From Leadbetterella sp031420365 (GTDB taxonomy: Bacteria > Bacteroidota > Bacteroidia > Cytophagales > Spirosomataceae), in contig JANOMP010000002.1 of NCBI GenBank assembly GCA_031420365.1, positions 1 through 43,664 of the forward strand: a DNA stretch of 43,664 nt, written 5' to 3'. Position numbers and translations under genes: made by a program. The notes below the pieces were generated by a model. The model was not told the DNA's origin and made no database searches. It saw nothing but the letters and a program-made list of their open reading frames with translations. Positions 1 to 7,959 of this stretch are shown piece by piece. How positions within the stretch are numbered: the stretch's first letter is position 1; each line of letters opens with the position of its first letter.

Positions 1-2
1 CA

Positions 3-137
3 GTACAAGCACTGATAAGGTGTGTGCCAGACGGAAAAATGGGAAGTATTAATTGCATTCACAAATATCCCCACTTTTTAGTTTACGTGCAAATCCCCAC
101 GAATACTAAAATCAGAGGATTAGACATGGAGTTCTGA
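3..137 (+). CDS. possible C-terminal end of a gene cut by the window edge
   Basis: A frame open from the left edge gives 44 residues and ends with TGA at 135-137. The stretch is visibly less AT-rich than the DNA that follows, and its translation (ends IRGLDMEF) has a mixed, protein-like composition. I do not recognise the family. It could equally be non-coding, since 44 codons is short and the upstream part is missing. From 138 to about 330 the sequence is AT-rich with long T runs and no gene. Confidence 0.25.
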   Translation, partial: VQALIRCVPDGKMGSINCIHKYPHFLVYVQIPTNTKIRGLDMEF

Positions 138-330
138 AATTAGGAATAGAATTGTATTTTAGATTTTGCTTTTTTTTGTAATTTCCTAATATGTTTTTCA
201 TTTATAACTTTTTTCTCTTTTAATTTAATTTTCATTTTGTATTTTTTTTGTTCATAAATATTCAAATTCAAAAATTCTTTTCTAGATTTGTAATATCAAT
301 TGATTCTGCTCTTTTAACTATGCCGAATGA

Positions 331-456
331 TTGATTTATAAAGACGAGCGGAGAGAATAGGCTCTTTGAAACTCGGGCAACCTACGAAGCATATTCGAAA
401 AGGTGCCAAAACCTACCTAAAGGGCTCAAAAATAGCCATTAGGACTTATAAACCAA
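331..456 (+). promoter_or_regulatory. SAM-I clan riboswitch aptamer upstream of metY-metX
   Basis: The aptamer should sense S-adenosylmethionine and control the metY-metX mRNA. Closing stem P1 is visible as TTGATTTATAA (331-341) against TTATAAACCAA (446-456), 10 of 11 pairs. Between them lie the conserved core pieces: a GCGGAGAGA kink-turn strand (348-356), TTTGAAA followed by CGGGCAACC (365-382), and AAGGTGCCAAAACCTACC (400-417), which matches the family's AAGGTGC-AA-CCTGC segment. It sits about 120 nt before a methionine gene, the usual context for this class. Spacing details differ somewhat from Firmicutes examples, so the subclass (SAM-I against SAM-I/IV) is left open. Confidence 0.85.
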
Positions 457-494
457 TCGAATCGGGCGATTTACGTTTAACTATTGGTTTTTTT
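451..494 (+). terminator. possible riboswitch expression-platform hairpin
   Basis: AACCAAT (451-457) can pair with ATTGGTT (483-489), followed by a run of seven T (488-494). The left arm reuses the 3' strand of riboswitch stem P1, so the hairpin and the closed aptamer exclude each other. The loop is long (25 nt) and holds a small AATC/GATT stem, so this is a weak intrinsic terminator at best. It may be one state of the switch. Confidence 0.35.
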
Positions 495-520
495 GGACTC
501 TGAAAGTCGGGGGTTCTTTT

Positions 521-542
521 GTTGTCATTTTATTTTGACAAC
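521..542 (+). other. leader hairpin before metY
   Basis: A perfect 7-bp stem GTTGTCA (521-527) / TGACAAC (536-542) with an 8-nt T-rich loop lies 34 nt upstream of the metY start. No T run follows, so it is not a typical terminator. It may be part of the riboswitch output at the level of translation. Confidence 0.3.
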
Positions 543-576
543 CAATTATTTGTATAATTTTTAACCAATTTAACAA

Positions 577-1863
577 ATGTCAAATTTAAGATTCGAAACT
601 TTACAGTTGCATGCTGGTCAAGAAATTGATCCATTTACTCAGTCTAGGGCAGTGCCTATTTATCAAACTACTGCTTATCAATTTAAAAGTTCAGAACATG
701 GTGCTAATCTTTTTGCTTTAAAAGAATTTGGCAACATTTACTCTAGGATTATGAATCCTACTAATGATGTATTTGAAAAACGATTGGCAGCCTTAGAAGG
801 CGGAGTTGCAGCATTAGCTATTAGTTCTGGTCACGCTGCTCAATTTATTGCTATTAATAATGTGACTACAGTTGGAGATAACTTTGTAACGAGTTCATAT
901 TTGTATGGTGGTACTTTTAATCAATTCAAAAACTCTTTTAAAAATATAGGAGTGGAGGCTCGATTTGCCAAAGGAAACGATATTGGTAGTTTTGAAGCTT
1001 TGATTGATGAAAAAACGAAGTTGCTTTATTTAGAAACAATTGGAAATCCGGGTCTTAATGTTCCAGATTTTAAAGAATTCGCTGCACTTTCAAAAAAATA
1101 CGATTTGCCACTTTTTGTCGATAATACCTTTGGGGCAGGCGGAGCCATTTGTCAGCCTCTAAAATATGGGGCACATGTTATTGTTGAGTCAGCAACAAAA
1201 TGGATTGGTGGGCATGGCACTACCATGGGTGGAGTAATTGTTGACGGCGGCACTTTTAATTGGGGAAATGGCAAGTATCCACAGTTTACTTCCCCTTCAC
1301 CTAGTTATGGAGGTTTGGTATTAAATGATGTTTTTGGAATTGGTGGGCCATTTGGAAATATCCAGTTTATAATTCGTTGCCGAGTGGAAGGTTTAAGAGA
1401 TTGGGGCCCTTCTCAATCTCCTTTTAATTCGTTTTTGTTATTACAAGGATTAGAGACACTAACCTTAAGAGTGGAAAGGATTTGTGAAAATGCTTTGGCT
1501 TTAGCTAAATGGTTAGAGGTTCATGAAAAAGTGGAATCTGTTTCTTATCCAGGCTTAGAAAATCATTCTTCTCATAAACTAGCAAAGAAATATTTAACCA
1601 GAGGCTATGGTGGGGTTCTATCCTTCAATTTGAAAGGGGGAAGAGAACGAGCTGAGAAATTTGTAAATAGCTTGCAATTAATTTCACACCTTGCGAATGT
1701 TGGAGATTCAAAAACTTTGATAATTCATCCGGCATCCACCACGCATTCTCAACTTAACGAAAAAGAGCAATTGACCGCTGGAGTTGATCCAAATTTGTTA
1801 AGAATTTCACTTGGAATAGAACATTTAGAAGACATTAAGGCTGATATTATTCAAGCTCTTTAA
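577..1863 (+). CDS. metY: O-acetylhomoserine sulfhydrylase (PLP-dependent)
   Basis: Makes homocysteine from O-acetylhomoserine and sulfide in the cytoplasm, the direct sulfhydrylation branch of methionine synthesis. The 428-residue protein fits the Cys/Met-metabolism PLP family and the usual MetY length. Visible hallmarks are AISSGHAA (81-88, cofactor phosphate region), LETIGNPGLNVPD (152-164), the aspartate in VDNTFGAGG (181-189) and the Schiff-base lysine Lys208 in ESATKWIGGHG (204-214). The N-terminal FETLQLHAGQ is typical of O-acetylhomoserine enzymes. It is the first gene behind the SAM riboswitch and is followed by metX, which makes its substrate, after 49 nt. Regulation by SAM is inferred from the leader. 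Confidence 0.95.
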   Translation: MSNLRFETLQLHAGQEIDPFTQSRAVPIYQTTAYQFKSSEHGANLFALKEFGNIYSRIMNPTNDVFEKRLAALEGGVAALAISSGHAAQFIAINNVTTVGDNFVTSSYLYGGTFNQFKNSFKNIGVEARFAKGNDIGSFEALIDEKTKLLYLETIGNPGLNVPDFKEFAALSKKYDLPLFVDNTFGAGGAICQPLKYGAHVIVESATKWIGGHGTTMGGVIVDGGTFNWGNGKYPQFTSPSPSYGGLVLNDVFGIGGPFGNIQFIIRCRVEGLRDWGPSQSPFNSFLLLQGLETLTLRVERICENALALAKWLEVHEKVESVSYPGLENHSSHKLAKKYLTRGYGGVLSFNLKGGRERAEKFVNSLQLISHLANVGDSKTLIIHPASTTHSQLNEKEQLTAGVDPNLLRISLGIEHLEDIKADIIQAL

Positions 1864-1870
1864 AATTAAC

Positions 1871-1907
1871 AACCCAGTTTTAAATAATTTCAATTAGTGG
1901 GTTTTTT
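1871..1907 (+). terminator. weak stem-loop between metY and metX
   Basis: AACCCA (1871-1876) pairs with TGGGTT (1898-1903) and is followed by T residues to 1907. The stem is short and the loop is 21 nt, and the metX start lies only 5 nt further on. It more likely tunes expression or stabilises the metY end than ends the operon. Confidence 0.3.
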
Positions 1908-1912
1908 ATCAA

Positions 1913-2941
1913 ATGTTAAATAATCATATTTTTAAATACGAATCACCCTTTCAGCTTGAAAATGGAGAATGGTTGCCAGAATTTGAGTTGGCTTATACAA
2001 CCTATGGTGTCTTAAATGAAGATAAGTCAAACGTGGTTTGGGTTTGTCATGCTTTTACCGGTAATGCAAATCCTTCCGACTGGTGGAGTGGATTGATTGG
2101 AGAAAAGAGAATGTTTAATCCACGGTCCCATTTTGTAATTTGTGCCAATATTATAGGATCTCATTATGGTAGTACTAATCCACTAAGTATGAATCCTTTA
2201 AGTGGGGAAGCGTATTTTCATGATTTTCCTTTTATTTCTATTCGTGATATTGTCAATAGTTTTATACATTTAAGAAACCATTTAGGTTTAGAAAAGATTG
2301 CGTATTTGCTCGGAGGCTCTTTAGGGGGCCAGCAAGCCGTAGAATGGGCAATTATGGAAACAAAATTGATCGAAAAATTAATTCTATTTTCTACCAATGC
2401 GGTTCATTCCCCGTGGGGAATTGCCTTTAATGAAAGCCAAAGAATGGCTATAGCTAATGACCCAACTTGGCAACAAAATAATGCTAAAGCTGGAACTGAA
2501 GGAATGAAAGTTGCTAGAGCGATTGCACTTTTATCCTACAGGAATTATGAAACATATAACCGTACCCAATCTAGAGATGAAGGGCAAATAGATTTTTTTA
2601 GAGCCAATACGTATCAAAACTATCAAGGAGAGAAAATACAAAGGCGGTTTAATGCTTTTTCATATTGGATTTTATCAAAAATGTTTGATTCTCATGATGT
2701 GGGAAGAAATAGAGGAGGTTTAAAAAAAGCTTTAGAGTTAATAAATTCTAAAACTTTGGTTATTGGAATTACTTCAGATATTTTGTTTCCTCCAGTTGAA
2801 CAGGCAAAAATGGCTCAATTAATTCCAAACGCAGTTTTTAAAGAGATTGATTCTACTTATGGTCATGATGGATTTTTGATAGAATTTGAAGCTATGGCAA
2901 ATGCAATTCAAGAATGGGAAAATTCTTTTATTTCCTTTTGA
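1913..2941 (+). CDS. metX: homoserine O-acetyltransferase
   Basis: Transfers an acetyl group from acetyl-CoA to homoserine, giving the substrate used by MetY next door. The 342-residue protein is an alpha/beta hydrolase fold enzyme of about normal length. The triad can be read directly: nucleophile Ser136 in GGSLGG (134-139), Asp289 in ITSDILFPP, and His318 in YGHDGFLIE. The HAFTGNANPSDWW segment (46-58) is the family's oxyanion-hole region. Substrate could in principle be succinyl-CoA, since annotation of this family is not always reliable, but pairing with a sulfhydrylase favours acetyl. Its last 34 bp overlap the convergent oxygenase gene. Confidence 0.93.
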   Translation: MLNNHIFKYESPFQLENGEWLPEFELAYTTYGVLNEDKSNVVWVCHAFTGNANPSDWWSGLIGEKRMFNPRSHFVICANIIGSHYGSTNPLSMNPLSGEAYFHDFPFISIRDIVNSFIHLRNHLGLEKIAYLLGGSLGGQQAVEWAIMETKLIEKLILFSTNAVHSPWGIAFNESQRMAIANDPTWQQNNAKAGTEGMKVARAIALLSYRNYETYNRTQSRDEGQIDFFRANTYQNYQGEKIQRRFNAFSYWILSKMFDSHDVGRNRGGLKKALELINSKTLVIGITSDILFPPVEQAKMAQLIPNAVFKEIDSTYGHDGFLIEFEAMANAIQEWENSFISF

Positions 2942-3807
2942 GCGTTTTTTATGACCCTTTCTTTTTTCCAATTAAGCCACTTTTGATTAAAAAATTTGAT
3001 TAAAACTTCATCAATATGAGTCATAATCCCAACTTGCCAAATGCCTAAAAGTCTATCTTTTAAATTAGGGCTAAGAGAACGGACAGCAAATCCCAAGCCT
3101 GCTGTATTGTATTCAATATGATGCCACCACCCAGCAGGCATAAAAATAGTATCTCCTGGTTCAAGGATTAATTCAAAACCTTTAATATATTTTAAGCCTG
3201 GATATTTTTCAAAGTCTGGATTATTGATGTCAATTGAAGTATGAGTAGAAAATGGATATTGATATAAAAGTGTGGAATATTTTGGTTCGAAAAGTACAAT
3301 TCGCTTATATCCAACCAGTTCAGTCAAAAAAACGCAGCTATTATCCATGTCTCTATGAATTCGAGTAATTGCACCTTTCCCCCCAAAAAATGCTAAAGGA
3401 AAAAAAGCTAATACTTTGTCGGCGATGTTTGGAAATTTAAAATCATTATGCAGTTCTTTTTTATGTTTAAAGACATTAAAAAGAAACAGTCTTTTGGTAG
3501 TTGGTTTATCTTGAATTAGTTGTAAATAATCCCCAAATTTCATTTTCAAATTAGCTTTTTTGTAGGATTGAGCATCTTGTTGTTTTTCATTTTCATCATC
3601 AAAGACTCCTACTTCTAAATCTCGTAGTTCATTAAAGAAATGATTGAATGACCATTTATAGACTTTTGAGTTTTTTCCAAAAAGGTGCTTAATAATTAAT
3701 GGTTTTTGAGGCTTCATATAAAGCCTTTGAAAATCTTCTCTAGAAATATTTTCAATCCGATCTATTTGGTTGCTTAATTGAATTGAATTGGTTTGTGGCT
3801 TATACAT
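2908..3807 (-). CDS. cupin-like JmjC-type 2-oxoglutarate/Fe(II) oxygenase
   Basis: The 299-residue protein belongs to the cupin_8/JmjC-like group, whose members hydroxylate proteins or small molecules using Fe(II), O2 and 2-oxoglutarate. The metal triad is visible: His151 and Asp153 in RIHRDMD, and a His in PAGWWHHIEY (His229 or 230). Lys168 in GYKRIVLFEP is a candidate 2-oxoglutarate ligand. No signal peptide, so cytoplasmic. The substrate cannot be told from sequence. The gene converges on metX and their coding ends overlap by 34 bp. A TAnnTTTG box lies 41 nt upstream of the start. Confidence 0.85.
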   Translation of the reverse strand: MYKPQTNSIQLSNQIDRIENISREDFQRLYMKPQKPLIIKHLFGKNSKVYKWSFNHFFNELRDLEVGVFDDENEKQQDAQSYKKANLKMKFGDYLQLIQDKPTTKRLFLFNVFKHKKELHNDFKFPNIADKVLAFFPLAFFGGKGAITRIHRDMDNSCVFLTELVGYKRIVLFEPKYSTLLYQYPFSTHTSIDINNPDFEKYPGLKYIKGFELILEPGDTIFMPAGWWHHIEYNTAGLGFAVRSLSPNLKDRLLGIWQVGIMTHIDEVLIKFFNQKWLNWKKERVIKNAQKEIKEFSHS

Positions 3808-4128
3808 TTCTTTATTAAAATTAATGTAAAATACTCTGACTAAATAACAAAAGTATGGATATTGTTTGTTCCATTAATTTGCTAAATATTTTCAAAAATT
3901 GGTAATTGATTTAACGGAGAAAAAAGGGCATAAAATATTCTAAATCGAGGTTTTGTAAATGAAAAATATTTTATATTTAAAAGCCAAATAATTCTGAATA
4001 TAATATATTTATAATAATATTTATATAAACTATAAATATAATAATAACTGTAATTGTTGATATTTCAATAATTATTGAATTATTTGAAATGTTTTTTTTG
4101 AAAAGGATATTAAGGATTATTTAAAAAA
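3808..4128. other. very AT-rich intergenic stretch
   Basis: No gene is visible here. The right part (about 3960-4110) is almost purely A and T and includes a small perfect stem ATATTTATA (4017-4025) / TATAAATAT (4031-4039) with loop TAAAC. The left part carries the likely promoter of the leftward oxygenase gene. The stretch lies just downstream of the ABC-F gene, so the AT stem may be its transcript end, although no T run supports a classical terminator. Confidence 0.5.
3848..3855 (-). promoter_or_regulatory. Bacteroidota-type -7 box for the JmjC-like gene
   Basis: On the minus strand the sequence reads TACTTTTG, a full match to the TAnnTTTG -7 consensus of Bacteroidota sigma factors, 41 nt before the start codon. 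A convincing -33 TTTG at normal spacing is not seen. Confidence 0.45.
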
Positions 4129-5766
4129 TTAGTTTTTTCGTTCTATTTCCTTAAGATTTTCTATTTTTTTATTTCTCAAAAATCCATTGATATCTTCAAA
4201 ATGTTCTGTTACTCGCCTGTTTCCAAACTCAAAAATTTTGGTAGCTAGACCGTCTAGGAAATCTCTATCATGCGAAATGAGGATAATTGTTCCTTCAAAT
4301 ACTTTTAAAGCATCTTTTAAAATATCTTTTGTTCTTAAATCCAAGTGGTTTGTTGGCTCATCTAATATTAAAAGGTTTACAGGCTGTAATAGAAGTTTTA
4401 TCATTGCCAGTCGGGTTTTTTCGCCTCCAGAAAGCAATTTTACTTTTTTGTTCAGGTCATCACCTCTAAACAGAAAAGCACCTAATAGGTCTTTGATTTT
4501 TGTTCTAATTTCTCCTTCGGCTATACTATCTACCGTGTCTAAAATAGTTAAATCTCCATCTAAAAGGGATGCTTGATTTTGAGCAAAATAACCAATAAAA
4601 CCATTATGTCCCACTTTAAGATCTCCTTCAAACTCAATTTCACCCATTATTGTCTTCACCATTGTAGATTTACCTTCGCCGTTTTTCCCTACAAAGGCCA
4701 CTTTTTGTCCTCTTTCAATAGTAATGCATGCGTCTTTAAATACTAAATTATTTCCAAAGCTTTTACTTACTCTATCTGCAATTACTGGATAGTTTCCCGA
4801 CCTAGGAGCTATTGGAAACTTGATATTAATTGCAGAAGTATCTATCTCATCAACTTCAACAATTTGAATTTTTTCCAACATTTTCACTCTAGATTGTACT
4901 TGAAGAGTTTTGGAATAGGTTCCTTTAAATCTATCAATAAATTCCTGTGTATCTGAAATCATTTTGGCTTGGTCAGAAAACTGCTTTTGTTGCTGTTCAA
5001 GCCGTTCTTTCCGCAATTTTAAATAATGAGAATAATTTACTTTGTAATCGTAAATTCGACCCATTGTCACTTCTATGGTTCTATTGGTAATGTTGTCAAC
5101 AAAGGCTCTATCATGGGAAATTACAATGACAGCTTTTGCAGATGAAATTAAAAAAGCTTCGAGCCACTGAATTGAGTCTATATCCATGTGGTTTGTCGGT
5201 TCATCTAGAAGAATTAAATCTGGATTTTGCAATAGTATTTTAGCTAATTCAATTCTCATCCTCCAACCACCACTAAATTCTGAGGTTGGTCTTGTAAAGT
5301 CTTCTCTTTTAAAACCTAAGCCTTTCAATATTTTTTCTATCTCTGAATCATAATTTATCTCTTCAATCGAATAATATTTTTCTGACAAATCGGATACCTG
5401 CTCAATGATATACATGTAAGCATCTGATTCATAATCAGTTCTGGTTTCTAATTGATGATTTAAATTGTCAATTTCATGCTTTAGCTTTAATATGTTTGCG
5501 AAGGCTTTTGAAGTTTCTTCAAAAACTGTTGAGTTGTCTTCGGTTAGCAAATGTTGCGGCAAATAAGAAATTACAGCATTATTTGGGGCTGAGATTTTAC
5601 CTTGAGTAGCTTTTTCAATTCCGGCTATTATTTTTAATAGCGTAGATTTTCCTGCTCCATTTTTGCCCATAAGGGCAATTCGATCTTTATCATTTATGTT
5701 AAAAGTTACATTGCTAAAAAGGGTGGTTCCGCTAAATTCTACAGCTACATTATCTACAGAGATCAT
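4129..5766 (-). CDS. ABC-F family ATPase (ribosome-associated type)
   Basis: A 545-residue protein with two ABC cassettes and no membrane segments, the layout of ABC-F proteins that act on translating ribosomes rather than in transport. First cassette: Walker A GKNGAGKST (34-42), signature SGGWR (165-169), Walker B LILLDEP. Second cassette: GKNGEGKST (360-368), LSGGEK (445-450), LLILDEPTNHLD. The linker at about 240-305 is charged and helical, as expected for the P-site-tRNA-interaction arm. The tail after the second cassette is short, unlike Uup. It resembles YbiT/EttA-type members; a resistance role is possible but nothing in the neighbourhood points to it. A TAAATTTG box lies 24 nt upstream. 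Confidence 0.9.
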   Translation of the reverse strand: MISVDNVAVEFSGTTLFSNVTFNINDKDRIALMGKNGAGKSTLLKIIAGIEKATQGKISAPNNAVISYLPQHLLTEDNSTVFEETSKAFANILKLKHEIDNLNHQLETRTDYESDAYMYIIEQVSDLSEKYYSIEEINYDSEIEKILKGLGFKREDFTRPTSEFSGGWRMRIELAKILLQNPDLILLDEPTNHMDIDSIQWLEAFLISSAKAVIVISHDRAFVDNITNRTIEVTMGRIYDYKVNYSHYLKLRKERLEQQQKQFSDQAKMISDTQEFIDRFKGTYSKTLQVQSRVKMLEKIQIVEVDEIDTSAINIKFPIAPRSGNYPVIADRVSKSFGNNLVFKDACITIERGQKVAFVGKNGEGKSTMVKTIMGEIEFEGDLKVGHNGFIGYFAQNQASLLDGDLTILDTVDSIAEGEIRTKIKDLLGAFLFRGDDLNKKVKLLSGGEKTRLAMIKLLLQPVNLLILDEPTNHLDLRTKDILKDALKVFEGTIILISHDRDFLDGLATKIFEFGNRRVTEHFEDINGFLRNKKIENLKEIERKN

Positions 5767-5790
5767 TCAATAAAGATTTTTTATGGACTA

Positions 5791-5798
5791 CAAATTTA
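5791..5798 (-). promoter_or_regulatory. -7 box for the ABC-F gene
   Basis: The minus strand reads TAAATTTG, an exact TAnnTTTG match, 24 nt before the start codon at 5766. A T-rich run ending in TTTG lies further upstream but at shorter than usual spacing, so only the -7 element is claimed. Confidence 0.4.
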
Positions 5799-5870
5799 GA
5801 CATTTGAATTCAAAAAAAGTACTTTTGAAAAGTATAAGACTATTCATTTTTAAATAATTAAATAAAGTTA

Positions 5871-6221
5871 TTATTCGTTCGTTTCTTCGACATGTAATAT
5901 ATGTAATAATCGATGAATTATTGGTGAAAAAAATACAGCAGTTATACTTAAAAATGCGACCCCTCCGTATAGTGCATAAAAGGAAGAAAATAGTTTTGCG
6001 TTATCATTTTTCATTTCTGAAACAGGCCCCATTCCAGTTAATATCATTGAGGCCATATAAAAACTATCTATCCAAGAAGTTTTATTGAAATAATAGTATC
6101 CGAGAGTTCCTATTCCTAATGAAATAGAGATTAAGAATAAGGCAAAAACTGAATATTTACTTAGTCTTACAATAAATTGGCTAATAGGGACAACTTTTTG
6201 ATTTTTATTTTCTAGTTTCAT
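5871..6221 (-). CDS. small two-helix ion-channel-like membrane protein
   Basis: The 116-residue protein has the TM1-pore-TM2 layout of the Ion_trans_2 channel family. TM1 is about residues 24-46 (FALFLISISLGIGTLGYYYF region), a pore-helix-like stretch is SWIDSFYMASMILTG (50-64), and TM2 about 80-100. The position of the potassium filter TVGYG is taken by TGMGP, so potassium selectivity should not be assumed. The C-terminus is short and charged with no ligand-binding domain. It is read in the same direction as the broken hemoglobin gene only 18 bp upstream, so the two were probably co-transcribed. Confidence 0.7.
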   Translation of the reverse strand: MKLENKNQKVVPISQFIVRLSKYSVFALFLISISLGIGTLGYYYFNKTSWIDSFYMASMILTGMGPVSEMKNDNAKLFSSFYALYGGVAFLSITAVFFSPIIHRLLHILHVEETNE

Positions 6222-6239
6222 CTAAAATACTTTAAATTT

Positions 6240-6605
6240 TTATATATTGTTCAATTTAGCATTTATAATGTGACCTATTTCTACGGCCTTATTTTTCACA
6301 ATATTTGCATTTTTCCCATGAAAAAGTTTGTCAGTACTTAGATTCCAATATGCTAACCATAGTTCAAATCCACGCTTAATGGATCGCTTCGATTACGATC
6401 TATGTGTACCCACATCAATCCGCCAGTGATAAGAACCTGTTTGAAAAAGCCAATTATCCCAAAAATTATATACCCTTTCAATATGTTCATTCCAGTTTAT
6501 CATTGAAGGTTCGAAGACTGGAATCATAGCAGGGTCTTTCAATAGCTTTTCATAAAAAGCATCTACTAATTGTATAATATAATCTCTATTCTCTATATCT
6601 TTCAT
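6240..6605 (-). pseudogene. group III truncated hemoglobin, two frameshifts
   Basis: The intact start at 6605 gives 66 or so residues typical of group III truncated globins (MKDIENRDYIIQLVDAFYEK, later NFWDNWLFQTGSY), then derails and stops at TAA near 6408. The missing middle reads on in the next frame (TGGLMWVHIDRNRSDP, an expected motif region), starting one base after TATC at about 6430. The rest returns to the original frame (IKRGFELWLAYWNLSTDKLF) and ends at 6240. The reconstructed length is about 121 residues, normal for the family. So one base appears gained near 6430 and one lost near 6385. Either the gene is a recent pseudogene or these are sequencing errors; the overall frame from start to last stop is conserved. 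Confidence 0.8.
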
Positions 6606-6681
6606 ATTTTTTTTTATATTGCATCAACTATTGTAGGTCATACATCGTTATGATATTTAAAAACCATATTTAGATTTTTAA

Positions 6682-7959
6682 ATGAAATATTTTTTTACAT
6701 TTTTTTGTATTTTGGTGCTTTCTTTCAATAGTAAAGCTCAGAAAAAAAAACTTGTCAACAAAGAAACCGGGGCATTAGTTAAGCCAAAAGTAAAAGAAAA
6801 TAAATTTGTAGTTTCCTCCATAAATGCCAAATATATGTTGGTCGATTCTTTTGCAGTAAGAATATTTGCATTGGTAGAAATTACTGGAACAAATGAAAAT
6901 ACCACTTTTAAGCAACTTGATGATTTTTTTAATGTTCAATGGTCATTACAATCTGAATATGGAGCTAAAGAAAAATTAAAATCTGGTAAAGTTGCATTTA
7001 CAAATGATTTTTTTGATAGAAAGGAGACTTTTTTTAATCTAATTTTTGAAATTCCTAAGCTTAAAAATGTAACTAACGCAGTTTTGATTTTAGACTTTAT
7101 TGACCAAAATATGTCTTTAAAGTACACAAATGACCTACCAATAGACTTTCTAGGTAAACGAATTGAGTCAAGATTTATGGTATTCAATGATAGCTTGGAA
7201 AAATTCCCCAATTTCCAATCTTTTATCTCAGTTGGTAAATCTTTTGTTATTAAAGCTGTAAATCCATCATCTGAAAAATTATTTTTGAAGAAATACTTAA
7301 ACAAATCTTTGCCTGCTTTGTCGCCAATGTCAGCAAGTAAAAGAGAAGTTTCAGATGAATTTGAACTAGTTTCAACTTCAGAAATTAATGTAGGTGATAA
7401 AATTTCTTTAAAAGAAGAAGGCTTATTTGTGGTTTCTAAATATAGTGAGCCTGGGGATGATAATTATAGTTTTATTGGGGTTGATGAAAGATTTCCCCGA
7501 TTGACCTTCGCCCCAGAATTACGAGAAGCTTTGGCTTATATGAGTACTCCAAAAGAAATAGAAGAGCTAAAAAGCACGGAAGATTCGAAAGATGCCTTAG
7601 ATTTGTATTTTTTGAATGTTTGTAAAGGCAATCAAGCCTTGGCAAAACAAATAATTAAAAGTTATTATAAGAGAGTTGCTGATGCCAATAAACTGTTTTC
7701 TACTTATAAAGAAGGATGGAAAACTGACAAAGGAATGGTTTTTGTAATTATGGGGCCGCCTAGTAGGGTGCAACGTAACAGGCAAAGAGAAGTTTGGCTA
7801 TATGCACAAAATCAAAATAATTCAGAAATAATATTTACATTTTATCGAAAGTCCAATGTTTTTTCTGACCAAAGTTTTGAATTGGTTAGATATCCGGAAT
7901 ATAGTTCATTTTGGTACCCTTATGTTGAAGCATGGAGAATAGGAAACGTAGTGGAGTAG
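6682..7959 (+). CDS. secreted GWxTD domain protein
   Basis: The 425-residue protein has an N-terminal signal peptide (MKYFFTFFCILVLSFNSKAQ) and ends in the GWxTD domain, here GWKTDKGMVFVIMGPPSRVQ from residue 345, which names a family common in Bacteroidota and a few other phyla. Its biochemical role is unknown. The middle is beta-rich with no recognised motif. It is likely periplasmic. Its last 28 bp overlap the start of rlmB, so the two are translationally linked. Confidence 0.85.
   Translation: MKYFFTFFCILVLSFNSKAQKKKLVNKETGALVKPKVKENKFVVSSINAKYMLVDSFAVRIFALVEITGTNENTTFKQLDDFFNVQWSLQSEYGAKEKLKSGKVAFTNDFFDRKETFFNLIFEIPKLKNVTNAVLILDFIDQNMSLKYTNDLPIDFLGKRIESRFMVFNDSLEKFPNFQSFISVGKSFVIKAVNPSSEKLFLKKYLNKSLPALSPMSASKREVSDEFELVSTSEINVGDKISLKEEGLFVVSKYSEPGDDNYSFIGVDERFPRLTFAPELREALAYMSTPKEIEELKSTEDSKDALDLYFLNVCKGNQALAKQIIKSYYKRVADANKLFSTYKEGWKTDKGMVFVIMGPPSRVQRNRQREVWLYAQNQNNSEIIFTFYRKSNVFSDQSFELVRYPEYSSFWYPYVEAWRIGNVVE

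Noticed and set aside
3950..4110. Extremely AT-rich stretch as a replication origin
   Set aside because: No DnaA boxes, no dnaA or dnaN nearby, and the whole genome segment is AT-rich.
4187..4576. 129-codon plus-strand frame inside the ABC-F gene
   Set aside because: Lies antisense to strongly conserved ABC motifs; a shadow frame.
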